Source of the DNA: Prochlorococcus sp. scB241_528N17
GTDB lineage: Bacteria > Cyanobacteriota > Cyanobacteriia > PCC-6307 > Cyanobiaceae
Direction: 5' to 3'
DNA length: 46,842 nt
Assembly (NCBI GenBank): GCA_000634735.1
Contig: JFLG01000074.1
Location: forward strand, 1-46,842
Shown piece after piece: positions 18,172 to 26,089 of this stretch. The stretch's first letter is position 1. Each line of letters begins with the position of its first letter. Under the pieces are notes generated by a model. It did no database searches, had not been told where the DNA came from, and was given only the letters and a program-made list of their open reading frames with translations. The translations under genes were made by a program, and so were the position numbers.

Positions 18172-19086
18172 ATGAAATACAATCTTGAACTAATAAAAAA
18201 TAAAAAAAAGATAATTAGTTTCTCAACTGTTCTTATTTTGTTGAGTCTACTAGGAATTTTATATTCTACATTTAATACTTCTTATAATAAACCTATAAAT
18301 TTAGGGATGGATTTTGTTGGGGGAAATGAACTAAGAATAGAAAGATTTTGTGAAGCGGAATGTTCTAATCTTTCCCCAGATTCAGTTTTGGAAAATTTAA
18401 GAGAGATCTCTAAAAATAAAAATGTTTTAAATAATATTAAATTACAATTCCAAAATAATAATAAATTAATATCAATAAGAACACCTTATTTAAGTATTGA
18501 AGAATCAAATAATCTTATTACTAATCTTGATAATATTATTGGACCTCTGAATTATGAGAGTAAGGACTCAAGATTAATAGGTCCAAAGCTTGGGAAAAGA
18601 TTACTTACTAATTGTGTTACTTCATTGTTGGTTTCTTTATTTGCAATATCTTTATATATAACCATTAGATTTGACAAAAAATATGCATTATTTGCATTAT
18701 TAGCTTTATTCCATGATTTATTAATTGTTTTCGGTATATTCTCTTGGTTGGGAATAATATTATCCGTCGAGGTAAACAGTTTATTTGCTGTGTCATTGTT
18801 AACTATTGCTGGCTATTCTGTAAATGATACAGTTGTTATATTTGATAGAATTCGTGAGAATTTAAAATCAAAGAAAGAAGGCTATAACGAAACTATTCAA
18901 TTATCAGTTAACGAATCATTTAGAAGAACAACTTTTACAAGTATTACAACCCTTATCCCTTTATTAAGCATAATTTTGTTTGGATCTTACTCACTATTTT
19001 GGTTTTCTTTGGCCTTATCATTAGGAATAATAGTTGGAAGTTATTCAAGTATTTTATTGGCTCCATCTTTGTTGCTGAAAGACTGA
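18172..19086 (+). CDS. secF: Protein translocase subunit SecF
   Basis: A 304-residue SecF: N-terminal helix, the motif 'LGMDFVGGNELRIE', a short periplasmic P4-type domain and a C-terminal helix bundle with 'GYSVNDTVVIFDRIREN'. It partners SecD immediately upstream (18 nt). ATG start, complete. A small membrane protein follows after 18 nt. Confidence 0.95.
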   Translation: MKYNLELIKNKKKIISFSTVLILLSLLGILYSTFNTSYNKPINLGMDFVGGNELRIERFCEAECSNLSPDSVLENLREISKNKNVLNNIKLQFQNNNKLISIRTPYLSIEESNNLITNLDNIIGPLNYESKDSRLIGPKLGKRLLTNCVTSLLVSLFAISLYITIRFDKKYALFALLALFHDLLIVFGIFSWLGIILSVEVNSLFAVSLLTIAGYSVNDTVVIFDRIRENLKSKKEGYNETIQLSVNESFRRTTFTSITTLIPLLSIILFGSYSLFWFSLALSLGIIVGSYSSILLAPSLLLKD

Positions 19087-19104
19087 GTTTAACCTTCTAA
19101 AATT

Positions 19105-19287
19105 ATGAAATTGAATTACTATTTGATAATTTTATTTTCTTTAGTTTTAATAGATCTTTCTACCGAGTTAAGAATATTATTTGATCATTTTACATTTAGT
19201 TCACTATATTTTGCTATTGGTAAACATCCCTTAGCTTTCTTTATACTTTTTTCCTACCCATATTTATATAAAAAATTAATTAAGTAG
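19105..19287 (+). CDS. Small membrane protein downstream of secF
   Basis: A 60-residue protein with a hydrophobic helix at about 5-18, a central 'STELRILFDHFTFSSL' block and a second hydrophobic segment at about 40-54 followed by a basic end ('KKLIK'). It follows secF by 18 nt and converges with the AI-2E family gene (gap 3 nt). I believe similar short proteins follow secDF in related cyanobacteria, but cannot verify this here. Function unknown. Confidence 0.6.
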   Translation: MKLNYYLIILFSLVLIDLSTELRILFDHFTFSSLYFAIGKHPLAFFILFSYPYLYKKLIK

Positions 19288-19290
19288 TTT

Positions 19291-20334
19291 TTAAATATCT
19301 TTAAATGATTCTTTGATTAAAACCTGAATTACTACAGCTAATGGAAGAGAAAGTATTAAACCTAAAGGACCAAAAATGAAAGTAAATCCAAATTGCGATA
19401 TTAATGTCAAACCAGGTAGTAAGTTCGCTTTTTTCTTCATTATAGAAGGCATAATTATATAGCTTTCAATATTTTGAATTATTACATATGCTCCTAAAAC
19501 AGCCAGTGGCTTCCAAAAATTATCAAGTAGTGCAATTGAGATTGGAAATATACCACTAATAACTGGACCTATATTTGGAATTATATTAAGAACCATTGCT
19601 ATTAAAGCATTTGAGACAACATATTTGACGTCTAGTATAGACAAAACTATTAATGATAATAGACCTACTGATAATGAGCTTATAACCATAGAAAAGGTCC
19701 AATTTGCTAATGCAATATTGCATTTTTCCAGAATATTTCTAAATTTATTGCGATAATTTTTTGGAATTAAAAGAAGTATATTTTCTTTGTACTGTTTTGG
19801 TTCAATAGAAATCATCAAACTCACTGCTAATACGAATATTAATTTCAAAAGACCTGAACCCAGATTCCCCGCTATATTTATTAAATTTTTAAAGCTTTCT
19901 TGAATAGCTTTTGCAATAGTTGAAGCATCTGGAATGGTAACTACATTATTTAAAAGACCGAATATGTCTATAACATTTTCTGATTGTTCTCCATATAATA
20001 AGCTATTAAATTTGTTCAAATTTGTATTAATCAAAATATTTATTTTTGATAAGCCGTTTGGAATATCAACTAGTATTTCATTGAATTCTTTTATAAACGG
20101 AGGCAATACAAGAATGAAAATAGTAAATACTATTACTGATATAACGGTTAATACAAGAAACAAAGAAAGCGATCGGGGGATTTTTAAGCCCTTTTGTATT
20201 TGATTACATAAATTACATACAATATTTGAAATAACTAAAGAACAAATTATTAAGAGGAGAAAATCTCTTAAAGTCCATAGTATTAAAGAAGTGATTAAAA
20301 TTACTACTAACTTGAAATATGATGAACTATTCAA
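19291..20334 (-). CDS. AI-2E family transporter (PerM-like permease)
   Basis: A 347-residue membrane protein of the AI-2 exporter / PerM superfamily (DUF20). It has an N-terminal hydrophobic pair, a central soluble segment (about 95-155), and C-terminal helices with the conserved 'LNIIPNIGPVISGI' and 'FGPLGLILSLPLAVVIQVL' blocks. Some relatives export autoinducer-2 or act in Na+/H+ exchange; the substrate is unknown here. TTG start at 20334. It lies 13 nt downstream of psb28 and may be cotranscribed. Confidence 0.85.
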   Translation of the reverse strand: MNSSSYFKLVVILITSLILWTLRDFLLLIICSLVISNIVCNLCNQIQKGLKIPRSLSLFLVLTVISVIVFTIFILVLPPFIKEFNEILVDIPNGLSKINILINTNLNKFNSLLYGEQSENVIDIFGLLNNVVTIPDASTIAKAIQESFKNLINIAGNLGSGLLKLIFVLAVSLMISIEPKQYKENILLLIPKNYRNKFRNILEKCNIALANWTFSMVISSLSVGLLSLIVLSILDVKYVVSNALIAMVLNIIPNIGPVISGIFPISIALLDNFWKPLAVLGAYVIIQNIESYIIMPSIMKKKANLLPGLTLISQFGFTFIFGPLGLILSLPLAVVIQVLIKESFKDI

Positions 20335-20347
20335 TTTTCAGAACATT

Positions 20348-20701
20348 CTACTTCTTCTCAGAATATCCTAATCCATTTGATTTGGCATAACTATTCGCAA
20401 ATCTCATAAATCTCTCAAAGTCTGATGTGTTTTTCCAAATATAAACTGCTTCTAAAAATATGGGTTCTCCATCAACAAACTTTACTTTAACTTCCCTAGT
20501 TAATATTTCACCTTCGGAGTCAATCATCCGCATACCTGTGATTTCTCCATCAGTAATTGAAGATAATGCCTGAGGTTTTTCGAACAAAAATAATGCTTGG
20601 CCTGTTGTACCATCCTTACTCCTAGTCAGTCTTATTTCAGGCACTACTGGTTCATCAGTTCCTTCATAAAATTGTATTTTTGCAGTTTTATTTGCTGTCA
20701 T
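20348..20701 (-). CDS. psb28: Photosystem II assembly protein Psb28
   Basis: A 117-residue soluble protein that binds PSII assembly intermediates (RC47 type) on the cytoplasmic side and aids chlorophyll-protein assembly. The family blocks '[20 protein letters not shown]' (read in parts), '[13 protein letters not shown]' and '[17 protein letters not shown]' are clear. ATG start. It is upstream of the AI-2E family gene and downstream of mnmH (60-nt gap) on the minus strand. Confidence 0.95.
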   Translation of the reverse strand: MTANKTAKIQFYEGTDEPVVPEIRLTRSKDGTTGQALFLFEKPQALSSITDGEITGMRMIDSEGEILTREVKVKFVDGEPIFLEAVYIWKNTSDFERFMRFANSYAKSNGLGYSEKK

Positions 20702-20761
20702 AATATTCAGTTAATAATTTTTTATTTTAGGAAATATTTTTCACATTCGTTTGTAATTATT

Positions 20762-21802
20762 TTATAAAACATTATTTATTAACTCTAGAATCCTTTCATC
20801 ATATTTCTTGTCGGTTAAATCTAATAACTGTATATTTGTCTTGCCAACCTTTTCAAATTCATAACACTTATCGTAATAATCAAGAACTGATCTGCAAACT
20901 AAGTCCCATTTCTCATTATTAATTGATTCCAGAGCTATTTTTGTTCTTTGCGGGCCTAATCTTTTTTTTATTCTTAATACAGATTCTTGGAGTTCCTCTT
21001 TCTTAAAAACACTATATGTATTTATCAACTCATCTAACCTGTTAGATTCACTTCTTAAAATTTCAATTCTCCTAGAATGTTTCATCTGATTGAAGAATTC
21101 ATGAGGAATTTTACATTTACCAATATTTGCACTTTCGGCTTCTACAAAAATATTATTAGAACAATTAAAAGAATTTAATTTATCTGCAATTATATTTTCA
21201 AATTGTTCATTTGTAGGTTGTTCTTTCATACCTAATCCCCCAAATGTACTTCCTCTATGACAAGCAAATCCTTCAAGATCAATGGTTTGATATTTATATT
21301 TCTCTAGTAATGATAATAATCTTGTTTTCCCTGTTCCTGTTTTTCCTCCAATAACAACTATATTTAACTTTTTTGAGAAACTATCTAATACCCATCTTCT
21401 ATATTTTTTGTATCCTTCCTTAAGTGTTATTGGATTTAATTTATATTTTTCTAGTAACCAAGCAATGCTTTGTGAACGCATTCCTCCTCTGGAACAATAT
21501 ATTCTGATGAAATATTCATTATTGTTATTAGGAATAGTTTTATAAGACTCAATACTATTGAATAAATTATCAAGAAGTGACTCCATTTTTTTTTCAAAGA
21601 ATGTTAATCCCTCTATGACTGCTTTTTTTCTTCCTTCTTTTTTATAAATCGTGCCAATTATAGATCTCTCATTATTATCAAATAGTGGAATGTTAATAGA
21701 ATTAGGCAGGTGTCCTTTATAATATTCACTCGGGCTTCTAACATCTATAAGTGGTCCCGTAAAACTTCTAAATTTCTCTAGCTCTTTTCTTTTGAAATAC
21801 AT
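20762..21802 (-). CDS. mnmH: tRNA 2-selenouridine/geranyl-2-thiouridine synthase
   Basis: MnmH (SelU/YbbB) acts on the wobble 2-thiouridine of tRNAs, swapping sulfur for selenium using selenophosphate, or making geranylated intermediates. The 346-residue protein has an N-terminal rhodanese domain with the catalytic Cys in 'RIYCSRGGMRSQS' (about residues 99-111) and a P-loop, 'IGGKTGTGKTRLL' (about 152-164). ATG start. Divergent from gun4, with 36 bp between starts. Confidence 0.92.
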   Translation of the reverse strand: MYFKRKELEKFRSFTGPLIDVRSPSEYYKGHLPNSINIPLFDNNERSIIGTIYKKEGRKKAVIEGLTFFEKKMESLLDNLFNSIESYKTIPNNNNEYFIRIYCSRGGMRSQSIAWLLEKYKLNPITLKEGYKKYRRWVLDSFSKKLNIVVIGGKTGTGKTRLLSLLEKYKYQTIDLEGFACHRGSTFGGLGMKEQPTNEQFENIIADKLNSFNCSNNIFVEAESANIGKCKIPHEFFNQMKHSRRIEILRSESNRLDELINTYSVFKKEELQESVLRIKKRLGPQRTKIALESINNEKWDLVCRSVLDYYDKCYEFEKVGKTNIQLLDLTDKKYDERILELINNVL

Positions 21803-21838
21803 GGATAGTTTTTAATTTTATTAGATTGATTTTTTAAA

Positions 21839-22558
21839 ATGAATGACCAAGAACAAGACAAGTATGATAATGCTACATTAGATCTGATAAAAAAATTTGT
21901 AGATTCCAATCAAAGAAAAAGAATAAATACATTAAATCAAATAGAATCTGAATTCGAAAATATATATAATCTTGGCCCTTCACTTTTTGATATTTTCGAT
22001 AGTGATGGAGATGACTGGGCTGCGGGTTGGATATTGCAAGTTTTAAAAAAATTTAAGCCCGAATTCTTTATAAACTCTAAATTCAATAATTGGTTTAATA
22101 CATATTCAGATATTGATATTAATTATGAAGATTTGCAATTGATGTTAGTTGAGCAAAAATTTGAGGAGGCAGATAGATTAACAAGTTCCTATTTACGAAA
22201 ATTAGCTGGAAAATTAGCTGAAAAACGTGGATATGTTTTCTATAGTGAAGTTAAGAATATGTCAGGTAAAGATTTAGAAACAATAGATAGATTATGGACT
22301 ATTTATTCTACAGGTAGATTTGGATTCTCAATTCAGGCAAAGATATTAAAATCAGTAGGAAAAAAATATGAATTAATGTGGCCGAAAATAGGTTGGAAAA
22401 AAGAGGGATTATGGACTAGATATCCAGGATCTTTTTGCTGGTCATTGGATGCTCCTGATGGACATATGCCATTAATAAATCAATTAAGAGGAGTAAGACT
22501 TATGGATTCTATCCTAAGACATCCTGCTATTGCAGAGAGGCATAATAATATTCTTTAA
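21839..22558 (+). CDS. gun4: GUN4-type regulator of chlorophyll synthesis
   Basis: GUN4 binds protoporphyrin IX and Mg-protoporphyrin and stimulates Mg-chelatase. The 239-residue protein has an N-terminal helical domain (1-95) and a GUN4 core (about 96-225) with 'YEDLQLMLVEQKFEEADRLT' (start of the core), 'DRLWTIYSTGRFGFS' and the porphyrin-binding region 'LWTRYPGSFCWSLDAPDGH'. ATG start. It is followed by an RsbW-like gene (48-nt gap). Confidence 0.93.
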   Translation: MNDQEQDKYDNATLDLIKKFVDSNQRKRINTLNQIESEFENIYNLGPSLFDIFDSDGDDWAAGWILQVLKKFKPEFFINSKFNNWFNTYSDIDINYEDLQLMLVEQKFEEADRLTSSYLRKLAGKLAEKRGYVFYSEVKNMSGKDLETIDRLWTIYSTGRFGFSIQAKILKSVGKKYELMWPKIGWKKEGLWTRYPGSFCWSLDAPDGHMPLINQLRGVRLMDSILRHPAIAERHNNIL

Positions 22559-22606
22559 ATTGAGGTATTTAATAAGTTAAAATTAAGATAGTATCAAAAT
22601 ATTATT

Positions 22607-23041
22607 ATGTCCTTATTTCGGGGCAAAAATATTTTAAAAAAATTTTTCAAAAGACCAAAGATTAACTGGTCAAACTACGAATTCGAATCATCATTACAGT
22701 TAAATGAATTTGTCGATCAATTATTAGAACCTATTAAAAATTCTCAATCAAGCTATCTTATAAAACTTGGTTTACATGAAGCCCTGGTTAATGCCGTAAA
22801 ACATGGTAATAAATTAGATCCAAAAAAAAATATTAGAGTAAGAAGAATAATTACACCTAATTGGTGTGTTTGGCAAATTCAAGATCAAGGTACTGGTTTA
22901 GAAATAAAAAAAAGAGATTACAAATTACCAAAAAAAATAAGCAGTGTAAATGGTCGTGGCTTGTACATTATTAATGAATGTTTTGATGATATTAGATGGA
23001 GTAGTAAAGGTAATAGGCTTCAGTTGGCTTTAAAAAGGTGA
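22607..23041 (+). CDS. RsbW-like anti-sigma/serine kinase ATPase
   Basis: A 144-residue HATPase_c protein of the anti-sigma-factor kinase type. The GHKL motifs are the N box 'LHEALVNAVKHGN' (Glu58, Asn62), the G1 box 'QIQDQGTGL' at about 90-98, and the G2 box 'NGRGLYIINECFDD'. Such proteins bind sigma factors or phosphorylate STAS-domain partners, but no partner gene is adjacent. It is in tandem with gun4. Its last 22 bp (23020-23041) overlap the 3' end of the convergent small gene. Confidence 0.85.
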   Translation: MSLFRGKNILKKFFKRPKINWSNYEFESSLQLNEFVDQLLEPIKNSQSSYLIKLGLHEALVNAVKHGNKLDPKKNIRVRRIITPNWCVWQIQDQGTGLEIKKRDYKLPKKISSVNGRGLYIINECFDDIRWSSKGNRLQLALKR

Positions 23042-23283
23042 TTTTTACTAGGGCAAGGTTGATCAACGTTAATTTCTTTTAACCATTTAATACCTTCTTC
23101 TATATACTCAATAGTTTCTTTCTCATTACAAGAAATAATTAAATGGCATAATCCGGCCGAAATTAGTTCTGCAGATCGTTTATATTTATTTCCTTTATCT
23201 TTATGCCATTTAGAATGATCAATTTTTAATTTGTCATTAAGACTTTGAACAATCTTAATAGTATCATTATCCCAATAGTTCAT
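23020..23283 (-). CDS. Small conserved cyanobacterial protein (DUF6439-like)
   Basis: An 87-residue soluble protein: 'LKIDHSKWHKDKGNKYKRSAEL' near the start (paraphrased block 19-40), a hydrophobic helix 'ISAGLCHLIIS', and a C-terminal 'DQPCPSK' end. The pattern (a tryptophan-containing block, a central helix, a 'CP' near the end) resembles the DUF6439 family of cyanobacteria and plants, as I recall it; the label is uncertain. No function is known. Convergent overlap of 22 bp with the RsbW-like gene; 12 nt downstream of the methyltransferase. Confidence 0.6.
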   Translation of the reverse strand: MNYWDNDTIKIVQSLNDKLKIDHSKWHKDKGNKYKRSAELISAGLCHLIISCNEKETIEYIEEGIKWLKEINVDQPCPSKNHLFKAN

Positions 23284-23295
23284 AAAAGTTTTTAT

Positions 23296-24351
23296 TTACT
23301 TTACAGCAGACCATACTTTGGTCATAAAAAAGGAATTTGATTTTACATCTTTAAAACCTACTTCCTCTATTTTAGAATCTATATCCTCTTTTATGTAATC
23401 ACAATAAAAAGGCTCATGAAAAGATTTATAGAAGTTTTCCATTACGGATGTAAAGTCAGGAGAATCACTTATTTGAATTGAATCAGCTAATACTAATATT
23501 CCACCAGGTTCAAGAACTCTAAAAAATTCATTTAATACTTTAGCTCTAACTGTTCGAGGTAATTCATGAAATAGGTAAACACAAGAAATGCATTGAATAC
23601 TATCATTTTCAAAAGGTAATTCTTCTGCATTACCTTTTATTAACTGAATTAAATCACCATCTAAATCTGAAATATATCTACTTGCCTCTTTTAAGTATGA
23701 ATCAGATAAATCAATCCCTATAATTTTTTCTTTGGGAAATGCGGCTCTTAATTGTTTTAATGTTCTTCCTGATCCTGTAGCCACATCAAGTATTTTTATA
23801 GAACTTTTTTTTCTATCGCTAAAAATTTTAAGTCCTTCTTTTATTGGCTTAATTATTCTTCTTCTCATTGAATCAGCACTTCCATTAAAAAGTATCTCTA
23901 CTTGTAGGTCATAAATACTAGCTGAAAAATCTGATAAATAACCATCTGTTTGATGATGAAAATTTCTCAAGTAATATTGAGGATAATTATCTTTATCAAT
24001 TGATTTTGGAAGATCATCAAAGTTTTGTTTTCTGCGTCTATCCCATGTATTAGGCATATCTAGCCAGATTTTAGGATATTGAGTTAGATATCTAAGCCAT
24101 GGCTCGTCAAACAATAATTTTTTTGGATATACATTTTTTTCTGCATCGTTCCAATCTTCTTCTCTTAAGAGATCCATTGAATTTTGGATTTGCATTAGAA
24201 GATCCTTATCTATATCAAAATTTTCAAGCTTCGAATCGGGAAGGATAAAATTCATTAATCTTGAACTGATCTGCTTGTGAGCGAAACCTGCAATGCTTTT
24301 ACTTTGTTGTAGCGTTTTATATGCAATTTTTGAAATAGATTCCCTAGCCAT
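23296..24351 (-). CDS. Class I SAM-dependent methyltransferase
   Basis: A 351-residue protein. Residues about 190-300 form a class I methyltransferase core: motif I 'ILDVATGSGRTLKQL', the acidic motif 'IIGIDLSDSYL', and 'CVYLFHELP...VLNEFFRVLEPGGILVLADS'. The N-terminal 190 residues carry a distinct 'YPQYYLRNFHHQTDGYLSD' block seen in cyanobacterial homologues. The substrate is unknown; the core resembles the ubiquinone/menaquinone UbiE-type group. ATG start at 24351, about 28 nt beyond the glnA terminator. Confidence 0.85.
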   Translation of the reverse strand: MARESISKIAYKTLQQSKSIAGFAHKQISSRLMNFILPDSKLENFDIDKDLLMQIQNSMDLLREEDWNDAEKNVYPKKLLFDEPWLRYLTQYPKIWLDMPNTWDRRRKQNFDDLPKSIDKDNYPQYYLRNFHHQTDGYLSDFSASIYDLQVEILFNGSADSMRRRIIKPIKEGLKIFSDRKKSSIKILDVATGSGRTLKQLRAAFPKEKIIGIDLSDSYLKEASRYISDLDGDLIQLIKGNAEELPFENDSIQCISCVYLFHELPRTVRAKVLNEFFRVLEPGGILVLADSIQISDSPDFTSVMENFYKSFHEPFYCDYIKEDIDSKIEEVGFKDVKSNSFFMTKVWSAVK

Positions 24352-24378
24352 TTTTCAATTTATATATATATATTCCAA

Positions 24379-24428
24379 CAAAAAAAAAATCAATTTGAGA
24401 ATATTTTGTGATATTTCTCAAATTGATT
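24379..24428 (-). terminator. Intrinsic terminator of glnA
   Basis: A 14-bp perfect inverted repeat (arms AATCAATTTGAGAA and TTCTCAAATTGATT at 24388-24401 and 24415-24428) with a 13-nt loop is followed on the minus strand by a 10-T run (24389-24379 region). It starts 26 nt after the glnA stop. This is the strongest terminator I see in the window. It should separate glnA from the methyltransferase. Confidence 0.85.
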
Positions 24429-24453
24429 AATTTAAACTTATGTATTCTTTTAG

Positions 24454-25875
24454 TTAAGCATCGTAATACATAAAGAATTCATGTGGATGAGGCCTTTGTC
24501 TTAGTTGTTGTACCTCTTCGTATTTTATATCGATAAAGTTATCAATAAAATCTTCAGTAAATACTCCACCAGCTAATAAATAATCCTTATCTGCTTTTAG
24601 CGCATTAAGTGAGTCATTTAGAGATGAAGGTACTGTATCAATTTTTGCAAGTTCATCAGCTGGAAGTTCAAATAAATCTACATCTACTCCATCGCCAGGA
24701 TCAATTTGGTTTTTAATTCCATCAATACCAGCAAGCATCATTACAGAAAATGCCAAGTAAGGATTTGCAAGTGCATCCCCTGATCTGAATTCTAATCGCT
24801 TAGCTTTAGGGCTTGGACCTGTTAAAGGTATTCTTACTGCAGCTGATCTATTACCCTCAGAATAAACTAGATTTACAGGTGCTTCGAATCCCGGAACCAA
24901 TCGTTTATAACTATTTGTAGTTGGGTTAGTAAATGCTAAGAATGATGGAGCATGTTTAAGTATACCTCCTATATACCATCTTGCTGTCTGAGATAAATTT
25001 GCATATGCTCCTTCACCAAAAAATAGTGGCTGCCCACTCTTCCATAAACTTTGGTGAACATGCATTCCTGTTCCATTATCATTAAATACAGGCTTAGGCA
25101 TAAACGTTGCAGTTTTTCCATATTTTTTTGCAACGTTCCTGACAACGTATTTATAAGTCATTACGTTATCAGCAGAATTTATTAAAGAATCGAATTTCAT
25201 TCCAAGTTCGTGTTGGCCAGCACCAGCAACTTCATGGTGATGCTTTTCTGTAGGAATGCCTAATTCACCCATTAAAAGTAGCATTTCAGATCTGATGTCT
25301 TGCGCAGTATCATTTGGAGAAACGGGAAAATAACCTTCTTTGTATTGAATCTTGTATCCTAAATTTCCACCCTCTTCAATTCTTCCTGTGTTCCATGGAG
25401 CTTCAATTGTATCTACACTGTAAAAGCAGGAACCTTCTTTAGAGTCGTATCTCACGTCATCAAATAGGAAGAATTCTGGTTCCGGTCCAAAAAATGCTGT
25501 ATCAGCAATCCCAGTAGATTCCAAGTATTTCAAAGCCTTTTGAGCTAAAGATCTAGGACATCTATCATAGGGTTCACCACTTCTAGGCTCCTGAATAGAG
25601 CAGATCATACTCAGAGTTTTATGTTTATAAAAAGGATCTATCCATGCTGTACTTGCATCAGGAACCATTGACATATCGGAGGCATTAATTGCTTTCCAAC
25701 CTCTTATTGATGAACCATCAAATGCTAGACCTTCCGTGAATGAATCCTCTTCAATCATGTCTGATGTAAGAGTTAAATGTTGCCATTTACCATGGATGTC
25801 TGTGAATTTTAAATCGATGAGTTCAATTCCTTCATCTTTAATTTGACTTAAAACATCTTGTGGAGACTTAGACAT
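24454..25875 (-). CDS. glnA: Glutamine synthetase type I
   Basis: GS-I makes glutamine from glutamate, ammonia and ATP, the main nitrogen-assimilation step. The ATG at 25875 ('[13 protein letters not shown]') gives 473 residues, the usual GSI-beta length. A longer in-frame reading to 25932 adds 19 residues that overlap the promoter, so I rejected it. The catalytic blocks '[15 protein letters not shown]', '[17 protein letters not shown]' and '[17 protein letters not shown]' are intact. The upstream NtcA site and the downstream terminator indicate a single-gene transcript. Confidence 0.97.
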   Translation of the reverse strand: MSKSPQDVLSQIKDEGIELIDLKFTDIHGKWQHLTLTSDMIEEDSFTEGLAFDGSSIRGWKAINASDMSMVPDASTAWIDPFYKHKTLSMICSIQEPRSGEPYDRCPRSLAQKALKYLESTGIADTAFFGPEPEFFLFDDVRYDSKEGSCFYSVDTIEAPWNTGRIEEGGNLGYKIQYKEGYFPVSPNDTAQDIRSEMLLLMGELGIPTEKHHHEVAGAGQHELGMKFDSLINSADNVMTYKYVVRNVAKKYGKTATFMPKPVFNDNGTGMHVHQSLWKSGQPLFFGEGAYANLSQTARWYIGGILKHAPSFLAFTNPTTNSYKRLVPGFEAPVNLVYSEGNRSAAVRIPLTGPSPKAKRLEFRSGDALANPYLAFSVMMLAGIDGIKNQIDPGDGVDVDLFELPADELAKIDTVPSSLNDSLNALKADKDYLLAGGVFTEDFIDNFIDIKYEEVQQLRQRPHPHEFFMYYDA

Positions 25876-25897
25876 AACTTTTGAGATACCTTCTATG

Positions 25898-25903
25898 AAA
25901 TTA
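25898..25903 (-). promoter_or_regulatory. Predicted -10 element of glnA promoter
   Basis: TAATTT on the minus strand fits TAN3T and lies 22 nt downstream of the NtcA site. It predicts a start of transcription near 25890 and a short leader of about 15 nt. Confidence 0.55.
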
Positions 25904-25925
25904 ATAACTTGGTGATTCTTATTAT

Positions 25926-25939
25926 GTATCAAACGTAAC
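25926..25939 (-). promoter_or_regulatory. Predicted NtcA-binding site of glnA
   Basis: On the minus strand GTTACGTTTGATAC matches GTN10AC, the relaxed NtcA consensus (GTA-N8-TAC with one change in the first half). NtcA is the global nitrogen regulator of cyanobacteria and activates glnA. Exactly 22 nt separate it from a TAN3T -10 element, the spacing of class II NtcA promoters. Confidence 0.7.
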
Positions 25940-25946
25940 TTTTTTC

Positions 25947-25972
25947 AACACTAGATGTCTTCTTTCAGTGTT
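25947..25972. repeat. Inverted repeat AACACT-N14-AGTGTT upstream of glnA
   Basis: Six-base inverted arms (25947-25952 and 25967-25972) lie 7 bp beyond the NtcA site. It could be an operator or chance. Confidence 0.3.
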
Positions 25973-26034
25973 TCAAGTCATAACTTTAATAATTATTTAC
26001 TTAATTATTTAAATTGAATTAATTTCTATAAAAA

Positions 26035-26057
26035 AATATCGCTTAAGCGACGATATT
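26035..26057. repeat. Nested palindrome between glnA and aminotransferase
   Basis: AATATCG (26035-26041) and CGATATT (26051-26057) flank a 9-nt spacer. They overlap a second, 12-bp perfect palindrome TCGCTTAAGCGA (26039-26050). The GC-bearing core stands out in an AT-rich spacer, 32 nt before the aminotransferase start. It could be an operator for the rightward gene or a hairpin in its leader. Confidence 0.4.
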
Positions 26058-26089
26058 AGTCTAATTTAAAAGTAATTGAATCTAATTCT

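Noticed and set aside
25876..25932. N-terminal extension of glnA to 25932
   Set aside because: The extra 19 residues are not part of the GS-I family and cover the predicted -10 element and the region just below the NtcA site.
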